Source: Alphaproteobacteria bacterium (GTDB lineage Bacteria > Pseudomonadota > Alphaproteobacteria > Rs-D84). From it: a stretch of DNA of 24,232 bases. The notes below the pieces were generated by a model. It saw only the letters and a program-made list of their open reading frames with translations, did not search any database and had not been told where the DNA came from. Each line of letters starts with the position of its first letter. Position 1 is the first letter of the stretch. Below are positions 12,978 to 21,272 of the stretch, piece after piece. The position numbers and the translations under genes were made by a program. The stretch covers positions 1 to 24,232 of the forward strand of contig JAGBCZ010000007.1 in NCBI GenBank assembly GCA_017937735.1, in the 5' to 3' direction.

Positions 12978-14737
12978 GCGTGTACCCCAAATCCAATTTT
13001 CTTGGCAAATCCGGCAGATTTGCGCAGTGATAGCAGTTTGTCTATTTTATCAATTGTAAATTCTGTTTCAATGTCCGCGCAATCGTTTTCTAATAATTCA
13101 CGGCGCAAAATAGCGGTTATTTCACGTTGTAATTCACGTACACCTTGTTCAGATGTGTATTTCTGAATTATGTGCTTGATTGCATCGTCTGAAATAATAA
13201 TGTTTTTTACGTCCCATCCTGTGTCATGTGCAGCACGTGCGATTAAGTGTTCACGTGCAATCTTTATCTTTTCATCTGTGGAATATCCAGGAATTTCTAT
13301 GATTTCCATACGGTCTTTTAATGCGTTTGACAGATTCAGACTGTTTGCAGTTGCAATAAACAGCACATTTGACAGGTCAAAGTTAACTTCTAGATAATGA
13401 TCACGGAACGTTTTATTTTGTTCTGGGTCTAATATTTCCAGCAGGGCAGATTCTGGGTCGCCACGCCAGTCACGCCCCATTTTGTCGATTTCGTCCAGTA
13501 CAATAACAGGGTTGTTTGTTTTACAGCGTTTTAATGCATCCATAATGCGACCGGTCTGGGCGCCAATATACGTCTTTCTGTGGCCACGAAAGTGCGCCTC
13601 GTCAGATATGCCACCCAGTGATATACGCTGATATTTACGTCCCAGCGCATTGGCAATCGATTTTCCAAGAGATGTTTTGCCAACCCCAGGCGCACCAACA
13701 AAACACAGGATGCTGCCTTGGTTAGAATTTGTCTTTTTCATTACGGCAATATGTTCCAGTATGCGTTCTTTGACCCCTTGCATCCCAGAATGTTCTGAAT
13801 TCAGAACATCACGTGCAATATTTAAATCAATATTGGTTTTATCGCCGTGTCCCCATGGCATTGCCAGTAATTCATCCAGATATGTTTTTAACAGTCCGCC
13901 TTCGTTAGACATCGGTGACATAGAACGCATACGTTTCCATTCACTCATTGCTTTTTCTTTGGCTTCACCAGGCATGGATGATTTTTGTATTTTTTTACGC
14001 ATATTTATGCTTTCTGCCATAATGTCATCATCACCCATTTCTTGTTGGATGGCACGCATTTTTTCTTGTAAAATTGCTTCCCTGCGGCCATTTTCCATCT
14101 GTTGATGTATGCGTTTGTTAATAGATTCTTCGATTTTTGCAGATTCTGACATTAACTTTACTTGTTCAATTAAAATAGTCAGTTTTTCTGCCCAACTGGT
14201 TGCGCATAACACACGTATGGCAATATCTGTTTCAATCCCCAGTGTTTGTATTACAGAATCAATAAACGCAGGCAGTGGATAATTATTCATTACACTGCGT
14301 AATTTATCCATTTTAAATCTGCGGGTTGTGTTTGATAGAACCTGGATACAATCTGCCAAAATATTACGCAAAGCGATTGTTTGTTCGGTGCTGATGTCGT
14401 CTTGGATATTGATAAACTGTGGTGTGGCAGAAAAAATACCGTTGTTTATTTCAATATCTTGCAGATTTACCACAGCATGCGTTTTGATAAGTGCATGGAT
14501 TGATCCGTCTGGCATTGTTAAAATATGAACAATGTCACCAATTGTGCCAACAGAATAAATATCTTCGGCATTTGACGGATAATTCCACGAATGTTGTGGA
14601 ACAAGAATTAACTGTTGTGATCCGTTTTCTGCCGCAGATTTGACACAACTGACAGACATTGGATTGTCAATTAGTATTGGCACCACCAGACCTGGTGATA
14701 CAACTAAATCACGAAAGGGTAATACATAATTTTTCAT
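12974..14737 (-). CDS. lon: Lon-like AAA+ protein lacking the protease domain
   Basis: A 587-residue protein that follows LonA from its start (VLPFRDLVVSPGLVVP) through the N domain and helical linker (about 200-300) to a full AAA+ module: Walker A GAPGVGKT (348-355), Walker B VIVLDE (411-416), sensor-1 Asn465, arginine finger Arg476, sensor-2 Arg534 in GVRELQRE. It stops after KKIGFGVHA, where E. coli Lon (784 residues) enters the proteolytic domain. No GPSAG serine or catalytic lysine region exists. tsaB begins inside the last codon (ATGA), so no remnant lies downstream. It should be able to unfold substrates but not cut them. The start at 14737 fits the N domain and the promoter. A longer TTG form with a hydrophobic extension is unlikely. 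Confidence 0.9.
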   Translation of the reverse strand: MKNYVLPFRDLVVSPGLVVPILIDNPMSVSCVKSAAENGSQQLILVPQHSWNYPSNAEDIYSVGTIGDIVHILTMPDGSIHALIKTHAVVNLQDIEINNGIFSATPQFINIQDDISTEQTIALRNILADCIQVLSNTTRRFKMDKLRSVMNNYPLPAFIDSVIQTLGIETDIAIRVLCATSWAEKLTILIEQVKLMSESAKIEESINKRIHQQMENGRREAILQEKMRAIQQEMGDDDIMAESINMRKKIQKSSMPGEAKEKAMSEWKRMRSMSPMSNEGGLLKTYLDELLAMPWGHGDKTNIDLNIARDVLNSEHSGMQGVKERILEHIAVMKKTNSNQGSILCFVGAPGVGKTSLGKSIANALGRKYQRISLGGISDEAHFRGHRKTYIGAQTGRIMDALKRCKTNNPVIVLDEIDKMGRDWRGDPESALLEILDPEQNKTFRDHYLEVNFDLSNVLFIATANSLNLSNALKDRMEIIEIPGYSTDEKIKIAREHLIARAAHDTGWDVKNIIISDDAIKHIIQKYTSEQGVRELQREITAILRRELLENDCADIETEFTIDKIDKLLSLRKSAGFAKKIGFGVHA

Positions 14738-14747
14738 AGCAGTTATA

Positions 14748-14775
14748 AATATAAACAAAATAACACAGATTTCAA
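14748..14775 (-). promoter_or_regulatory. Promoter of the Lon-like operon, predicting a leaderless mRNA
   Basis: TTGAAA (14775-14770), 16-nt spacer, TATATT (14753-14748). The ATG at 14737 is 10 nt after the -10, and no ribosome site is present. Confidence 0.55.
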
Positions 14776-14862
14776 GGGGGATAAATAACGCTTGATAGCC
14801 AATGGTTCCTAGTGCGTGTTGTAATGCGTTATGATACAATTAGGGTAAACAAGGAGATAGAT

Positions 14863-15336
14863 ATGAAAAAATTTTTTAAATTTGTTTTAGCAATGGTTAT
14901 TTCTTTTTTGCCGGGGATATTTGGCGTACTATTTACCCCCAGTCACAGTAATGATGCATGGTACAATGCGCTGAATAATTCTGCTTTAACCCCAGATGGT
15001 TGGGTTTTTGGGTTCGCATGGACAATATTATATGCGCTGTTGGGTATTGCACTGTTTTTGATTATGAATAATACTAAAACACGCCTGTCAAAAACCAAGT
15101 CGTATGTATTATTTGTATCACAAATGATTTTAAATGGATTATGGACGTATTTATTCTTTGGTTTGCATATGGTTGGTGCATCTGTTTTGTGTCTGATTGT
15201 GTTACTGGGCGTGTCTATTTGGATGGCGTTTGCGTTTAAACCAATCAGCAAGCCTGCGTCATACCTGGTATGGCCGTATGTAATATGGATGTGTTTTGCA
15301 TTATATTTGAACGGAACGATTTTATTCTTGAACTAG
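14863..15336 (+). CDS. tspO: TspO/MBR family membrane protein
   Basis: A 157-residue protein with five predicted membrane helices, the normal TspO size. Characteristic features are FTPSHSNDAWYNALNN (about 24-39), TPDGWVFGFAWTILYALLGIA (about 44-64) and a Trp-rich C-terminal helix (WPYVIWMCFALYLNGTI). TspO binds porphyrins and sterol-like ligands and modulates stress and tetrapyrrole responses. It is common in alphaproteobacteria. An AAGGAG site sits 6 nt before the ATG, so the 17-residue upstream extension is rejected. It is divergent from the Lon-like gene and convergent with the ftsB-like gene, whose stop codon shares CTAG with its own. Confidence 0.9.
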   Translation: MKKFFKFVLAMVISFLPGIFGVLFTPSHSNDAWYNALNNSALTPDGWVFGFAWTILYALLGIALFLIMNNTKTRLSKTKSYVLFVSQMILNGLWTYLFFGLHMVGASVLCLIVLLGVSIWMAFAFKPISKPASYLVWPYVIWMCFALYLNGTILFLN

Positions 15337-15659
15337 TACTTTAATATCTTGACCTTTGGGTCACCGATATTTAAATATTGCAGCCCCAGTTCATCAATGT
15401 AATCGGGGCTGTAATTCTGTAACAACTGAATATGTTGTTGAATTACAGACAATGTTTTAGTTTCTGCGTTCAGTTGTGTATGAACCTTGTTTAATTCCCA
15501 GACGTTCAATGCAAATCTGGGGATGCTGACCGTGCCAACAAACATACGAACAAGCATTATAAATGCGATTATGGTTAATAAAATACCTGCCTTGCCACGA
15601 ATGCCACCAGACCATGCACGGCCAAGAAAGCGAAATAAATTTTTGATTTTTTCCTTCAT
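15333..15659 (-). CDS. ftsB: FtsB/DivIC-like septum formation protein
   Basis: A 108-residue bitopic membrane protein: cytoplasmic N-terminus, one membrane span (about 24-42), then a heptad-rich coiled coil (about 50-82) and the short tail NYSPDYIDELGLQYLNIGDP, which matches the FtsB/DivIC C-terminal pattern. FtsB joins FtsL and FtsQ to activate septal peptidoglycan synthesis. I prefer the ATG at 15659 (MKEKIKN) because a TATAAT at 15673-15668 would place the mRNA start next to it. ATG 15668 and TTG 15689 are alternatives. It is divergent from dusB with only 19 nt between starts. Confidence 0.7.
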   Translation of the reverse strand: MKEKIKNLFRFLGRAWSGGIRGKAGILLTIIAFIMLVRMFVGTVSIPRFALNVWELNKVHTQLNAETKTLSVIQQHIQLLQNYSPDYIDELGLQYLNIGDPKVKILKY

Positions 15660-15667
15660 AAGTGTCA

Positions 15668-15673
15668 TTATAT
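15668..15673 (-). promoter_or_regulatory. -10 box of the ftsB-like gene inside the divergent spacer
   Basis: TATAAT on the minus strand, 8 nt before the ATG at 15659, with a TTGATT 18 nt upstream that lies inside the dusB coding region. Predicts a leaderless transcript. Confidence 0.45.
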
Positions 15674-15678
15674 CACAA

Positions 15679-16590
15679 ATGTTTACCAAGAATCAAATTT
15701 TTGCTGCACCACTTGCTGGGATTACAGATTTGCCATTTCGGCGTATTGTTCGTGAATTTTCACCAGATGCGCCATTGGTAACGGAAATGATTTCTTGTCA
15801 TTCGTTGGTTGGCAGGCACAAAAATTGTCTGCGCAATTTTGATAATTATGCCGCCGAAGGTAATGTTGGCGCCCAGATTTTTGGCGCAAATATTGCGCTG
15901 ATGGCAGATGCAGCAAAAATATTACAGGATGCCGGGGCAAAATGGATTGATATCAATATGGGTTGCCCTGTGCCAAAGGTTGCAACACGGGCAGGTGCCG
16001 GGGCATATTTAATGCAAGACCATGTTTTGGCGGGAAAAATAATGGATGCGGTGGTTCGTGCTGTGCAGATTCCTGTTTCGATAAAAACAAGGTTGGGATG
16101 GGATGAACAACACCAAGATTGGGCGGATTTAATTCGTATCGCAGGGGATACGGGTGTGCGTTTTGCCACATTACATGGCCGTACACGGGCGCAATTGTAT
16201 GTCGGACCTGCGAAACTGCCTGTCATAGAAAACAGCCCGATTCCAATTATTGCAAACGGTGACATAAAAACCACCGATGATGTTCAGGTGGCAGAATCAT
16301 TGGGATACAGTGGTGCTATGGTTGGTCGTGGTTTGATGGGGAAACCATGGGTGTTGGCCGAAATTATGGGGGAAAAACCGCCATTGGATGTTGGTCATGT
16401 GGTGTTGCAGCATTTGGAATATGCACTGGAATATTATGGTGAAACAACTGCTGTGCCAATGTTCAGAAAACATGCTGCGTGGTACAGCGCAGGTATGAAA
16501 AATTCGTCTGAATTTCGTATAAAAGTTAATCAAATATCAGATAGCAATCTCTTAAAGGTTGCAATTCGAGAATTTTGGGGTATTATCTAG
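15679..16590 (+). CDS. dusB: tRNA-dihydrouridine synthase (DusB-type)
   Basis: A 303-residue FMN-dependent TIM-barrel enzyme that reduces uridines in the tRNA D-loop using NADPH. Visible signatures: AAPLAGITDLPFRRI (9-23), the catalytic Cys96 in INMGCPVPKV (92-101), KTRLGW, LHGRTRAQLY, IANGDI, and a GRGLMGKPW block near the C-terminus. Length is close to E. coli DusB (321). The ATG at 15679 starts right at the family N-terminus. The upstream open frame runs antisense through the ftsB-like gene and is discarded. No ribosome site is visible. Confidence 0.93.
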   Translation: MFTKNQIFAAPLAGITDLPFRRIVREFSPDAPLVTEMISCHSLVGRHKNCLRNFDNYAAEGNVGAQIFGANIALMADAAKILQDAGAKWIDINMGCPVPKVATRAGAGAYLMQDHVLAGKIMDAVVRAVQIPVSIKTRLGWDEQHQDWADLIRIAGDTGVRFATLHGRTRAQLYVGPAKLPVIENSPIPIIANGDIKTTDDVQVAESLGYSGAMVGRGLMGKPWVLAEIMGEKPPLDVGHVVLQHLEYALEYYGETTAVPMFRKHAAWYSAGMKNSSEFRIKVNQISDSNLLKVAIREFWGII

Positions 16591-16624
16591 GAAAAATAAT
16601 GTATATTTTTTAGGGGTTATTGCC

Positions 16625-17473
16625 ATGACAGAAGAATTAGTTGTAACAGAATCTAGTGTTGAGGTGCCTGTGGAAATAACAGCAGGCGAAATGTTGCGTA
16701 ACGCACGTACCACAGGTCGCAGAAAACGTGAGATACCTACGATTGCGAAGCAGTTGTGTATTCGTGAAGAATTCTTGGAAGCGTTGGAAAACGGTAAATA
16801 TAACACAATTCCAGAAACTGTTTACGTCTTGGGTTTTGCACGTAATTATGCGATGGAATTGGGACTGAACCCAGATGAAATTGTTGCAAAAATAAAAAAA
16901 GAAATGGGACTGGTCGCAGATTGTGCCGCAGATGATGACGAGGTTACAGCATGTGCAATGCCAAGTATAAAGGATGAAGAACACTGGGCCAAGATAATGT
17001 TTGTAAAATGCTATCAGTTTATTTATCAGCATTGGCAGTGGTTCGCAGGTGCATTGTTGGCGATTATTCTGACGATTGTTTTAATTGTTGTTCTGACACC
17101 ATCAAAAGATGATGTGAAAATTACAAATGATAATGCGGTTGTTGTCGAAGAAGTTGCGACAGAAAAATATAATTTACCTGTTCGTGAACGTTTTGGAACA
17201 GATAATCGTGACAAAGCAAATGTTGTTTTGCAAGCCGCCCAGGAATCTTGGGTCAAGGTTGAAGATGGGCGTGGTAATACTGTGTTCAGCCGTGTTTTGG
17301 TCCCAGGTGATATCTATTATGTTCCAGCAGGTGATAAGTACAAGGCAACATTTGGTAATGCAGGTGGTATTGATATTTGGGTTAATGGTAAGTTGGTGCC
17401 TGATGCAGGTGCTGACCACAGCAGAAAATCTGGGATTTCATTATCGCCGAAAAGTTTAACTGCATCAAAATAA
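16625..17473 (+). CDS. rodZ: RodZ-like cell-shape protein
   Basis: A 282-residue bitopic protein. The N-terminal Xre-type helix-turn-helix (about 18-85: GEMLRNARTTG, REIPTIAKQL, then ENGKYNTIPETVYVLGFARNYA) is the RodZ HTH_25 domain that binds MreB. An acidic linker leads to one membrane span (139-159). The periplasmic part ends in a DUF4115-like beta domain (about 200-265: ESWVKVEDGRG and YYVPAGDKYKATFGNAGGIDI). It links MreB to the elongation machinery. The ATG at 16625 has AGGGG about 8 nt upstream and lies 34 nt after dusB. Confidence 0.9.
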   Translation: MTEELVVTESSVEVPVEITAGEMLRNARTTGRRKREIPTIAKQLCIREEFLEALENGKYNTIPETVYVLGFARNYAMELGLNPDEIVAKIKKEMGLVADCAADDDEVTACAMPSIKDEEHWAKIMFVKCYQFIYQHWQWFAGALLAIILTIVLIVVLTPSKDDVKITNDNAVVVEEVATEKYNLPVRERFGTDNRDKANVVLQAAQESWVKVEDGRGNTVFSRVLVPGDIYYVPAGDKYKATFGNAGGIDIWVNGKLVPDAGADHSRKSGISLSPKSLTASK

Positions 17474-17488
17474 GAACGTTTTCACATG

Positions 17489-17509
17489 GGGCGAAAAAAA
17501 TCGCCCTTT
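17489..17509 (+). terminator. Weak terminator after rodZ
   Basis: GGGCGA (17489-17494) pairs with TCGCCC (17501-17506) around six A residues. Only a short TTT follows. Confidence 0.45.
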
Positions 17510-17512
17510 GTA

Positions 17513-17540
17513 TTGAAAAAAGCAATATTCTTTCTATATT
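17513..17540 (+). promoter_or_regulatory. Promoter of uvrA, predicting a leaderless mRNA
   Basis: TTGAAA (17513-17518), 16-nt spacer, TATATT (17535-17540). The ATG at 17550 is 9 nt after the -10 and has no ribosome site. I see no LexA-type operator. Confidence 0.55.
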
Positions 17541-17549
17541 TAAAATACT

Positions 17550-20426
17550 ATGAAAAGTGTTATAAAAGTTCGCGGTGCACGTGAAAACAATCTTAAAAAC
17601 GTTGATTTAGACATACCAAAAAATAAATTGGTGGTCTTTACTGGCGTATCTGGTTCTGGTAAATCATCATTGGCGTTTAACACTATTTATGCCGAAGGAC
17701 AGCGCAGATATGTTGAATCTTTGTCCAGTTATGCACGGCAGTTCTTGGATATGCAGAAAAAGCCAGATGTTGATTTAATCGAAGGTTTGGCACCTGCAAT
17801 ATCAATTGAACAAAAGACAACATCTAAAAATCCACGTTCAACAGTTGGAACTGTTACAGAAATTTATGATTATTTACGATTGCTGTGGGCGCGTATTGGG
17901 GTACCTCATTCGCCTGTAACAGGGTTGCCAATTAAATCACAGACAATTGCAGAAATGGTCGAATGGACCATGAAAATACCGGCTGGGGTAAAGATATTTG
18001 TTTTGGCGCCACTGGTTCGTGAACGCAAGGGTGAATATCGTAAAGAATTGGCGTTCTTGGTAAAGCAAGGATATCAACGTGCGATTATTGATGGCGAAAT
18101 TGTTGATTTGGGTGCTGTTCCTGTCCTGGACAAGAATAAAAAACATAATATCTTTGTGGTGGTGGACAGATTGCAAATGCCACCTGCTGATTCAGATACA
18201 GAAGAATTTCAGTCACGTTTATATTCTTCGTTCGAAGGTGCGTTGCGCTTGGTGCCTGGGTCTGTATTGGTGCGCCGTTTGGATACAAATGAAGATACAT
18301 TATATTCACAAAGTTATGCGTGTCCGGTCAGCGGATTTACAGTGCCAAAGATTGAACCACGACTATTTTCTTTTAATGCGCCAATGGGGGCGTGTCAGAC
18401 GTGTGATGGTTTGGGTGTGCAGTTAAATATGTCGCCTGACTTGGTTGTGCCAGACCCGTCAAAATCTATACTGGGTGGTGCGATTGCGCCATGGTCACGT
18501 GGTGGCATGTTAAGTCAGTTTGAACATTTATTAGATGCATTACATAAAAAATTCAAGATTCCATTGTCAAAACCATGGCATACACTGACCCAAGAACAAA
18601 AAGATTTGATTTTGTACGGCAGTGGGGACGAAGCAATAAAAATAAATTGGAACGGTTTTGTATATGAAAAACCGTACGAAGGTGTTATCCCAAATATCGA
18701 ACGCCGTTGGCGTGAATCTGATTCTGATGCGATGCGTTCTGAACTGGCCAAGTATCAATCGGAAAAACCATGCCCAGTGTGCCACGGAAAGCGTTTGAAT
18801 ATTCATGCGTTGTGTGTGCGTATAAATGGCGCAGATATTATGGATGTTTGTGATATGTCGGTCGATGACTGTTTGCGCTGGTTCCAAGATTTGCCAAATC
18901 ATTTATCAAACAAGGATAATGAAATTGGTCGCATCGTTTTGCGTGAAATTACAGACAGATTATATTTCTTGCAAAATGTTGGACTGGGGTATTTAACGTT
19001 ATCACGTATGGCTGGGACATTGTCTGGGGGCGAAGCGCAACGTATTCGTCTGGCATCCCAGATTGGCAGTGGCCTGTCAGGTGTTTTATATGTTTTAGAC
19101 GAACCGTCTATCGGTTTGCACCAAAGTGATAATGATAAGTTATTGGATACATTAAAAATGCTGCGTGACAAGGATAACACGGTTATCGTTGTTGAACATG
19201 ACGAAGATGCAATGCGTGGCGCAGATTATTTGGTTGATATCGGACGTGGCGCAGGCATAAATGGCGGTAATGTTATCGCCGCAGGCACCCCAGAACAAGT
19301 TATGAAGTGCAAAGATTCTATAACAGGTCAATATCTGTCTGGCAAGCGTCAGATTGCAGTGCCTGCAAAACGCCGTTCTGGAAATGGAAAATCGATTGTT
19401 ATCCAAGGCGCATGTGAAAACAACTTAAAAAATATAACTGTTGAATTCCCGCTGGGCAAATTCGTTGCGTTAACTGGTGTTTCTGGGTCTGGTAAATCGA
19501 CATTACTGTTGGATACGTTGTATCCTGCGTTGATGCGTGCGTTATATAATTCAAAACTGGAAACAGGTAAACATGACATAATTCGTGGTATGGAATATGT
19601 AGACAAGGTTGTAGATATCGATCAGTCGCCAATTGGGCGCAGCCCACGCAGTAATCCTGCGACATATACAGGTGTGTTTGGCGATATTCGTGACTTTTTC
19701 GCATCCCTGCCAGAGGCCAAAGCCCGTGGTTACACATCTGGACGCTTTTCTTTTAATGTCAAAGGTGGCCGTTGCGAGGCCTGTCAGGGCGATGGCCAGA
19801 TAAAAATAGAAATGAATTTCTTGGCAGACGTATATGTTGAATGTGATTGTTGTCATGGGTCGCGATATAACGAAGAAACACTGGCTGTTAAATACAAGGG
19901 TAAATCAATCGCAGATGTATTAAATATGACAGTCGAAGAAGCATACAGATTCTTTGTTAATGTACCAAAAATTGCACGAAAACTGGAATTGTTAAAGCGT
20001 GTTGGCTTGGATTACATTAAACTGGGACAAAGTTCATTAGATTTATCAGGCGGTGAAGCACAACGTATAAAATTATCCAAAGAATTGGCTGCACGCAGTA
20101 CAGGTGAAACAATTTATATATTGGATGAACCAACCACTGGATTACATTTCGAAGATATTAAAATGTTGTTATCTGTTTTGCATGAATTGGTAGAGCAGGG
20201 AAATACCGTAATCGTTATTGAACATAATCTGGAAGTAATAAAGACAGCAGACTGGATTATTGACTTGGGGCCAGACGGTGGTTCTGGTGGGGGACAATTG
20301 ATTGCTGCGGGTACACCGGAAGATATTGCCGCAACCCCAGAATCAAAAACAGGACAATATTTAAAAAAGTATTTGGAAAAACCTGTAAAAAATATTAAGA
20401 TAAAAAGCAAAACAAAGGAGATATAG
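17550..20426 (+). CDS. uvrA: Excinuclease ABC subunit A
   Basis: A 958-residue full-length UvrA, the damage-recognition ATPase of nucleotide excision repair. First Walker [10 protein letters not shown] (32-40), the LSSYARQFL block, [22 protein letters not shown], second Walker A near 634, [11 protein letters not shown] and the final Walker [12 protein letters not shown] are all present. In the first zinc site only Cys258 remains with Ser261 in place of the second Cys, and in the earlier PHSPVTG segment both Cys are replaced. This pattern is what I expect in alphaproteobacterial UvrA. The C-terminal zinc module (CEACQGDG ... CDCCHG) is intact. The stop is immediately followed by the ATG of the SRP M-domain gene. 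Confidence 0.98.
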   Translation: MKSVIKVRGARENNLKNVDLDIPKNKLVVFTGVSGSGKSSLAFNTIYAEGQRRYVESLSSYARQFLDMQKKPDVDLIEGLAPAISIEQKTTSKNPRSTVGTVTEIYDYLRLLWARIGVPHSPVTGLPIKSQTIAEMVEWTMKIPAGVKIFVLAPLVRERKGEYRKELAFLVKQGYQRAIIDGEIVDLGAVPVLDKNKKHNIFVVVDRLQMPPADSDTEEFQSRLYSSFEGALRLVPGSVLVRRLDTNEDTLYSQSYACPVSGFTVPKIEPRLFSFNAPMGACQTCDGLGVQLNMSPDLVVPDPSKSILGGAIAPWSRGGMLSQFEHLLDALHKKFKIPLSKPWHTLTQEQKDLILYGSGDEAIKINWNGFVYEKPYEGVIPNIERRWRESDSDAMRSELAKYQSEKPCPVCHGKRLNIHALCVRINGADIMDVCDMSVDDCLRWFQDLPNHLSNKDNEIGRIVLREITDRLYFLQNVGLGYLTLSRMAGTLSGGEAQRIRLASQIGSGLSGVLYVLDEPSIGLHQSDNDKLLDTLKMLRDKDNTVIVVEHDEDAMRGADYLVDIGRGAGINGGNVIAAGTPEQVMKCKDSITGQYLSGKRQIAVPAKRRSGNGKSIVIQGACENNLKNITVEFPLGKFVALTGVSGSGKSTLLLDTLYPALMRALYNSKLETGKHDIIRGMEYVDKVVDIDQSPIGRSPRSNPATYTGVFGDIRDFFASLPEAKARGYTSGRFSFNVKGGRCEACQGDGQIKIEMNFLADVYVECDCCHGSRYNEETLAVKYKGKSIADVLNMTVEEAYRFFVNVPKIARKLELLKRVGLDYIKLGQSSLDLSGGEAQRIKLSKELAARSTGETIYILDEPTTGLHFEDIKMLLSVLHELVEQGNTVIVIEHNLEVIKTADWIIDLGPDGGSGGGQLIAAGTPEDIAATPESKTGQYLKKYLEKPVKNIKIKSKTKEI

Positions 20427-20944
20427 ATGTTTGGTTTCGGAAAAAGAAAAATAAAGTTGTTGCAGATAATATTACAGATGCAGATGTTCGTGCCGCAGAA
20501 CAGGATTTGGGTGCTGATAAAATGCCGGCTGGGATGAAGGAAACAGCCCAACGTATGATGTCTGGTCAATTTGATATGAACGATATGTTGGCACAATTAA
20601 AACAAATTAAAAAAATGAGTAATTTTAGCGGCCTGTTGAAAATGGTCCCGGGGATGAGTGGCGCTGTGGCTGCGATGAAGGAAAAAATCAAAGATGGCAG
20701 TGTTGATGCACAAATCAAAATATTAGAAGCAATGACCGCAGCAGAACGTGCAGACCCAGAAAAAATATTTGCAAATGCCAAGGCACGTATTGCTGAAACA
20801 GCGGGTTGTACAGTTCGTGATGTTGAACACATGATAAAACAATATACAAAAATGAAACAACAAATGGCGATGATTCAACGTATGGGCGGGATGGAGGCTG
20901 TAATGCAACGCATGCAACAGGGCGGTTTCCCGGGGGCAAAATAA
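20427..20944 (+). CDS. Orphan SRP54/Ffh M-domain protein with a frame break near its start
   Basis: The body (frame of 20507-20944) matches the Ffh M domain: SGQFDMNDMLAQLKQIKKM, a finger-loop-like MVPGM, EAMTAAERADPEKI, then an RNA-binding helix-turn-helix ending DVEHMIKQY and a Met-rich tail. The NG GTPase domain is absent. The usual RNA-binding SRxxRIAxGSG is reduced to NAKARIAETAG, so 4.5S RNA binding may be lost. The natural ATG (20427, abutting the uvrA stop, AAGGAG 6 nt upstream) begins MFGFGKRK in another frame and hits a stop at 20537. A -1 shift at the A-run 20447-20451 joins it to NKVVADNITDADVRAAEQDL. Without a shift, translation would need TTG 20507 or ATG 20522. Confidence 0.75.
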
Positions 20945-20945
20945 T

Positions 20946-21179
20946 ATGGAAAGTATAGTTAGTGTTGACACAGAACATCAGTCAACCTATGATTCTGTGG
21001 GTAAAACAGTGCTGTATTACACTGTAAAGACGGCAAGCAATAAAATATTTCGTTTGCCGGCATATCGTTTTGTTGGTGTGCCAACCGTTGGGGCGTGTAT
21101 GGAGTACATGGATGTAAATCAGGCACCTGTAAATGCGTTAAAGGCGTACTGGCGTATCATTGGCGACAAGGTAAGGTAA
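20946..21179 (+). CDS. Unknown 77-residue protein
   Basis: The ATG is one base after the stop of the SRP M-domain gene, so it is probably co-transcribed. The protein is soluble with no recognised motif. It has a beta-rich first half (KTVLYYTVKTASNKIFRLPAYRF cannot be assigned to a family) and a helical end (VNALKAYWRIIGDKVR). Similar spacing to its neighbour and normal codon use make it a likely real gene. I give no function. Confidence 0.6.
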   Translation: MESIVSVDTEHQSTYDSVGKTVLYYTVKTASNKIFRLPAYRFVGVPTVGACMEYMDVNQAPVNALKAYWRIIGDKVR

Positions 21180-21272
21180 CAAGATATGAAAACAACCAAC
21201 GCCACAACCAGGTATGTTTATAAGGTTGTGCAAAAATAAAAAACAATATGAAATCACAGGTCGTAACGGCAG
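21180..21272 (+). other. Short spacer with hairpin and two tiny ORFs before rlmE
   Basis: CACAACC (21203-21209) pairs with GGTTGTG (21224-21230) over a 14-nt loop. Two tiny frames, 17 codons (21186-21239) and 13 codons (21249-21290, overlapping the rlmE start), are possible but unsupported. The region may be the rlmE leader. Confidence 0.3.

Noticed and set aside
14738..14839. N-terminal hydrophobic extension of the Lon-like protein (TTG start)
   Set aside because: The Lon N domain begins at 14737 and the promoter boxes lie inside the extension. TTG 14839 has no ribosome site.
15487..15678. 64-residue N-terminal extension of dusB
   Set aside because: Antisense to the ftsB-like gene and absent from the Dus family. 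Family similarity starts at ATG 15679.
17801..18420. Missing zinc-finger cysteines in UvrA as a sign of decay
   Set aside because: The same replacements are, as far as I know, normal for alphaproteobacterial UvrA, and all ATPase motifs and the C-terminal zinc module are intact.
20439..20452. Canonical tandem -1 slippery heptamer (X XXY YYZ)
   Set aside because: The codons AGA AAA do not re-pair properly after a -1 shift. Only a single-site slip on AAA, transcriptional slippage or a sequencing error fits.
21186..21239. 17-codon ORF before rlmE
   Set aside because: Too short to judge, no recognised peptide. The hairpin in the same place explains the sequence equally well.
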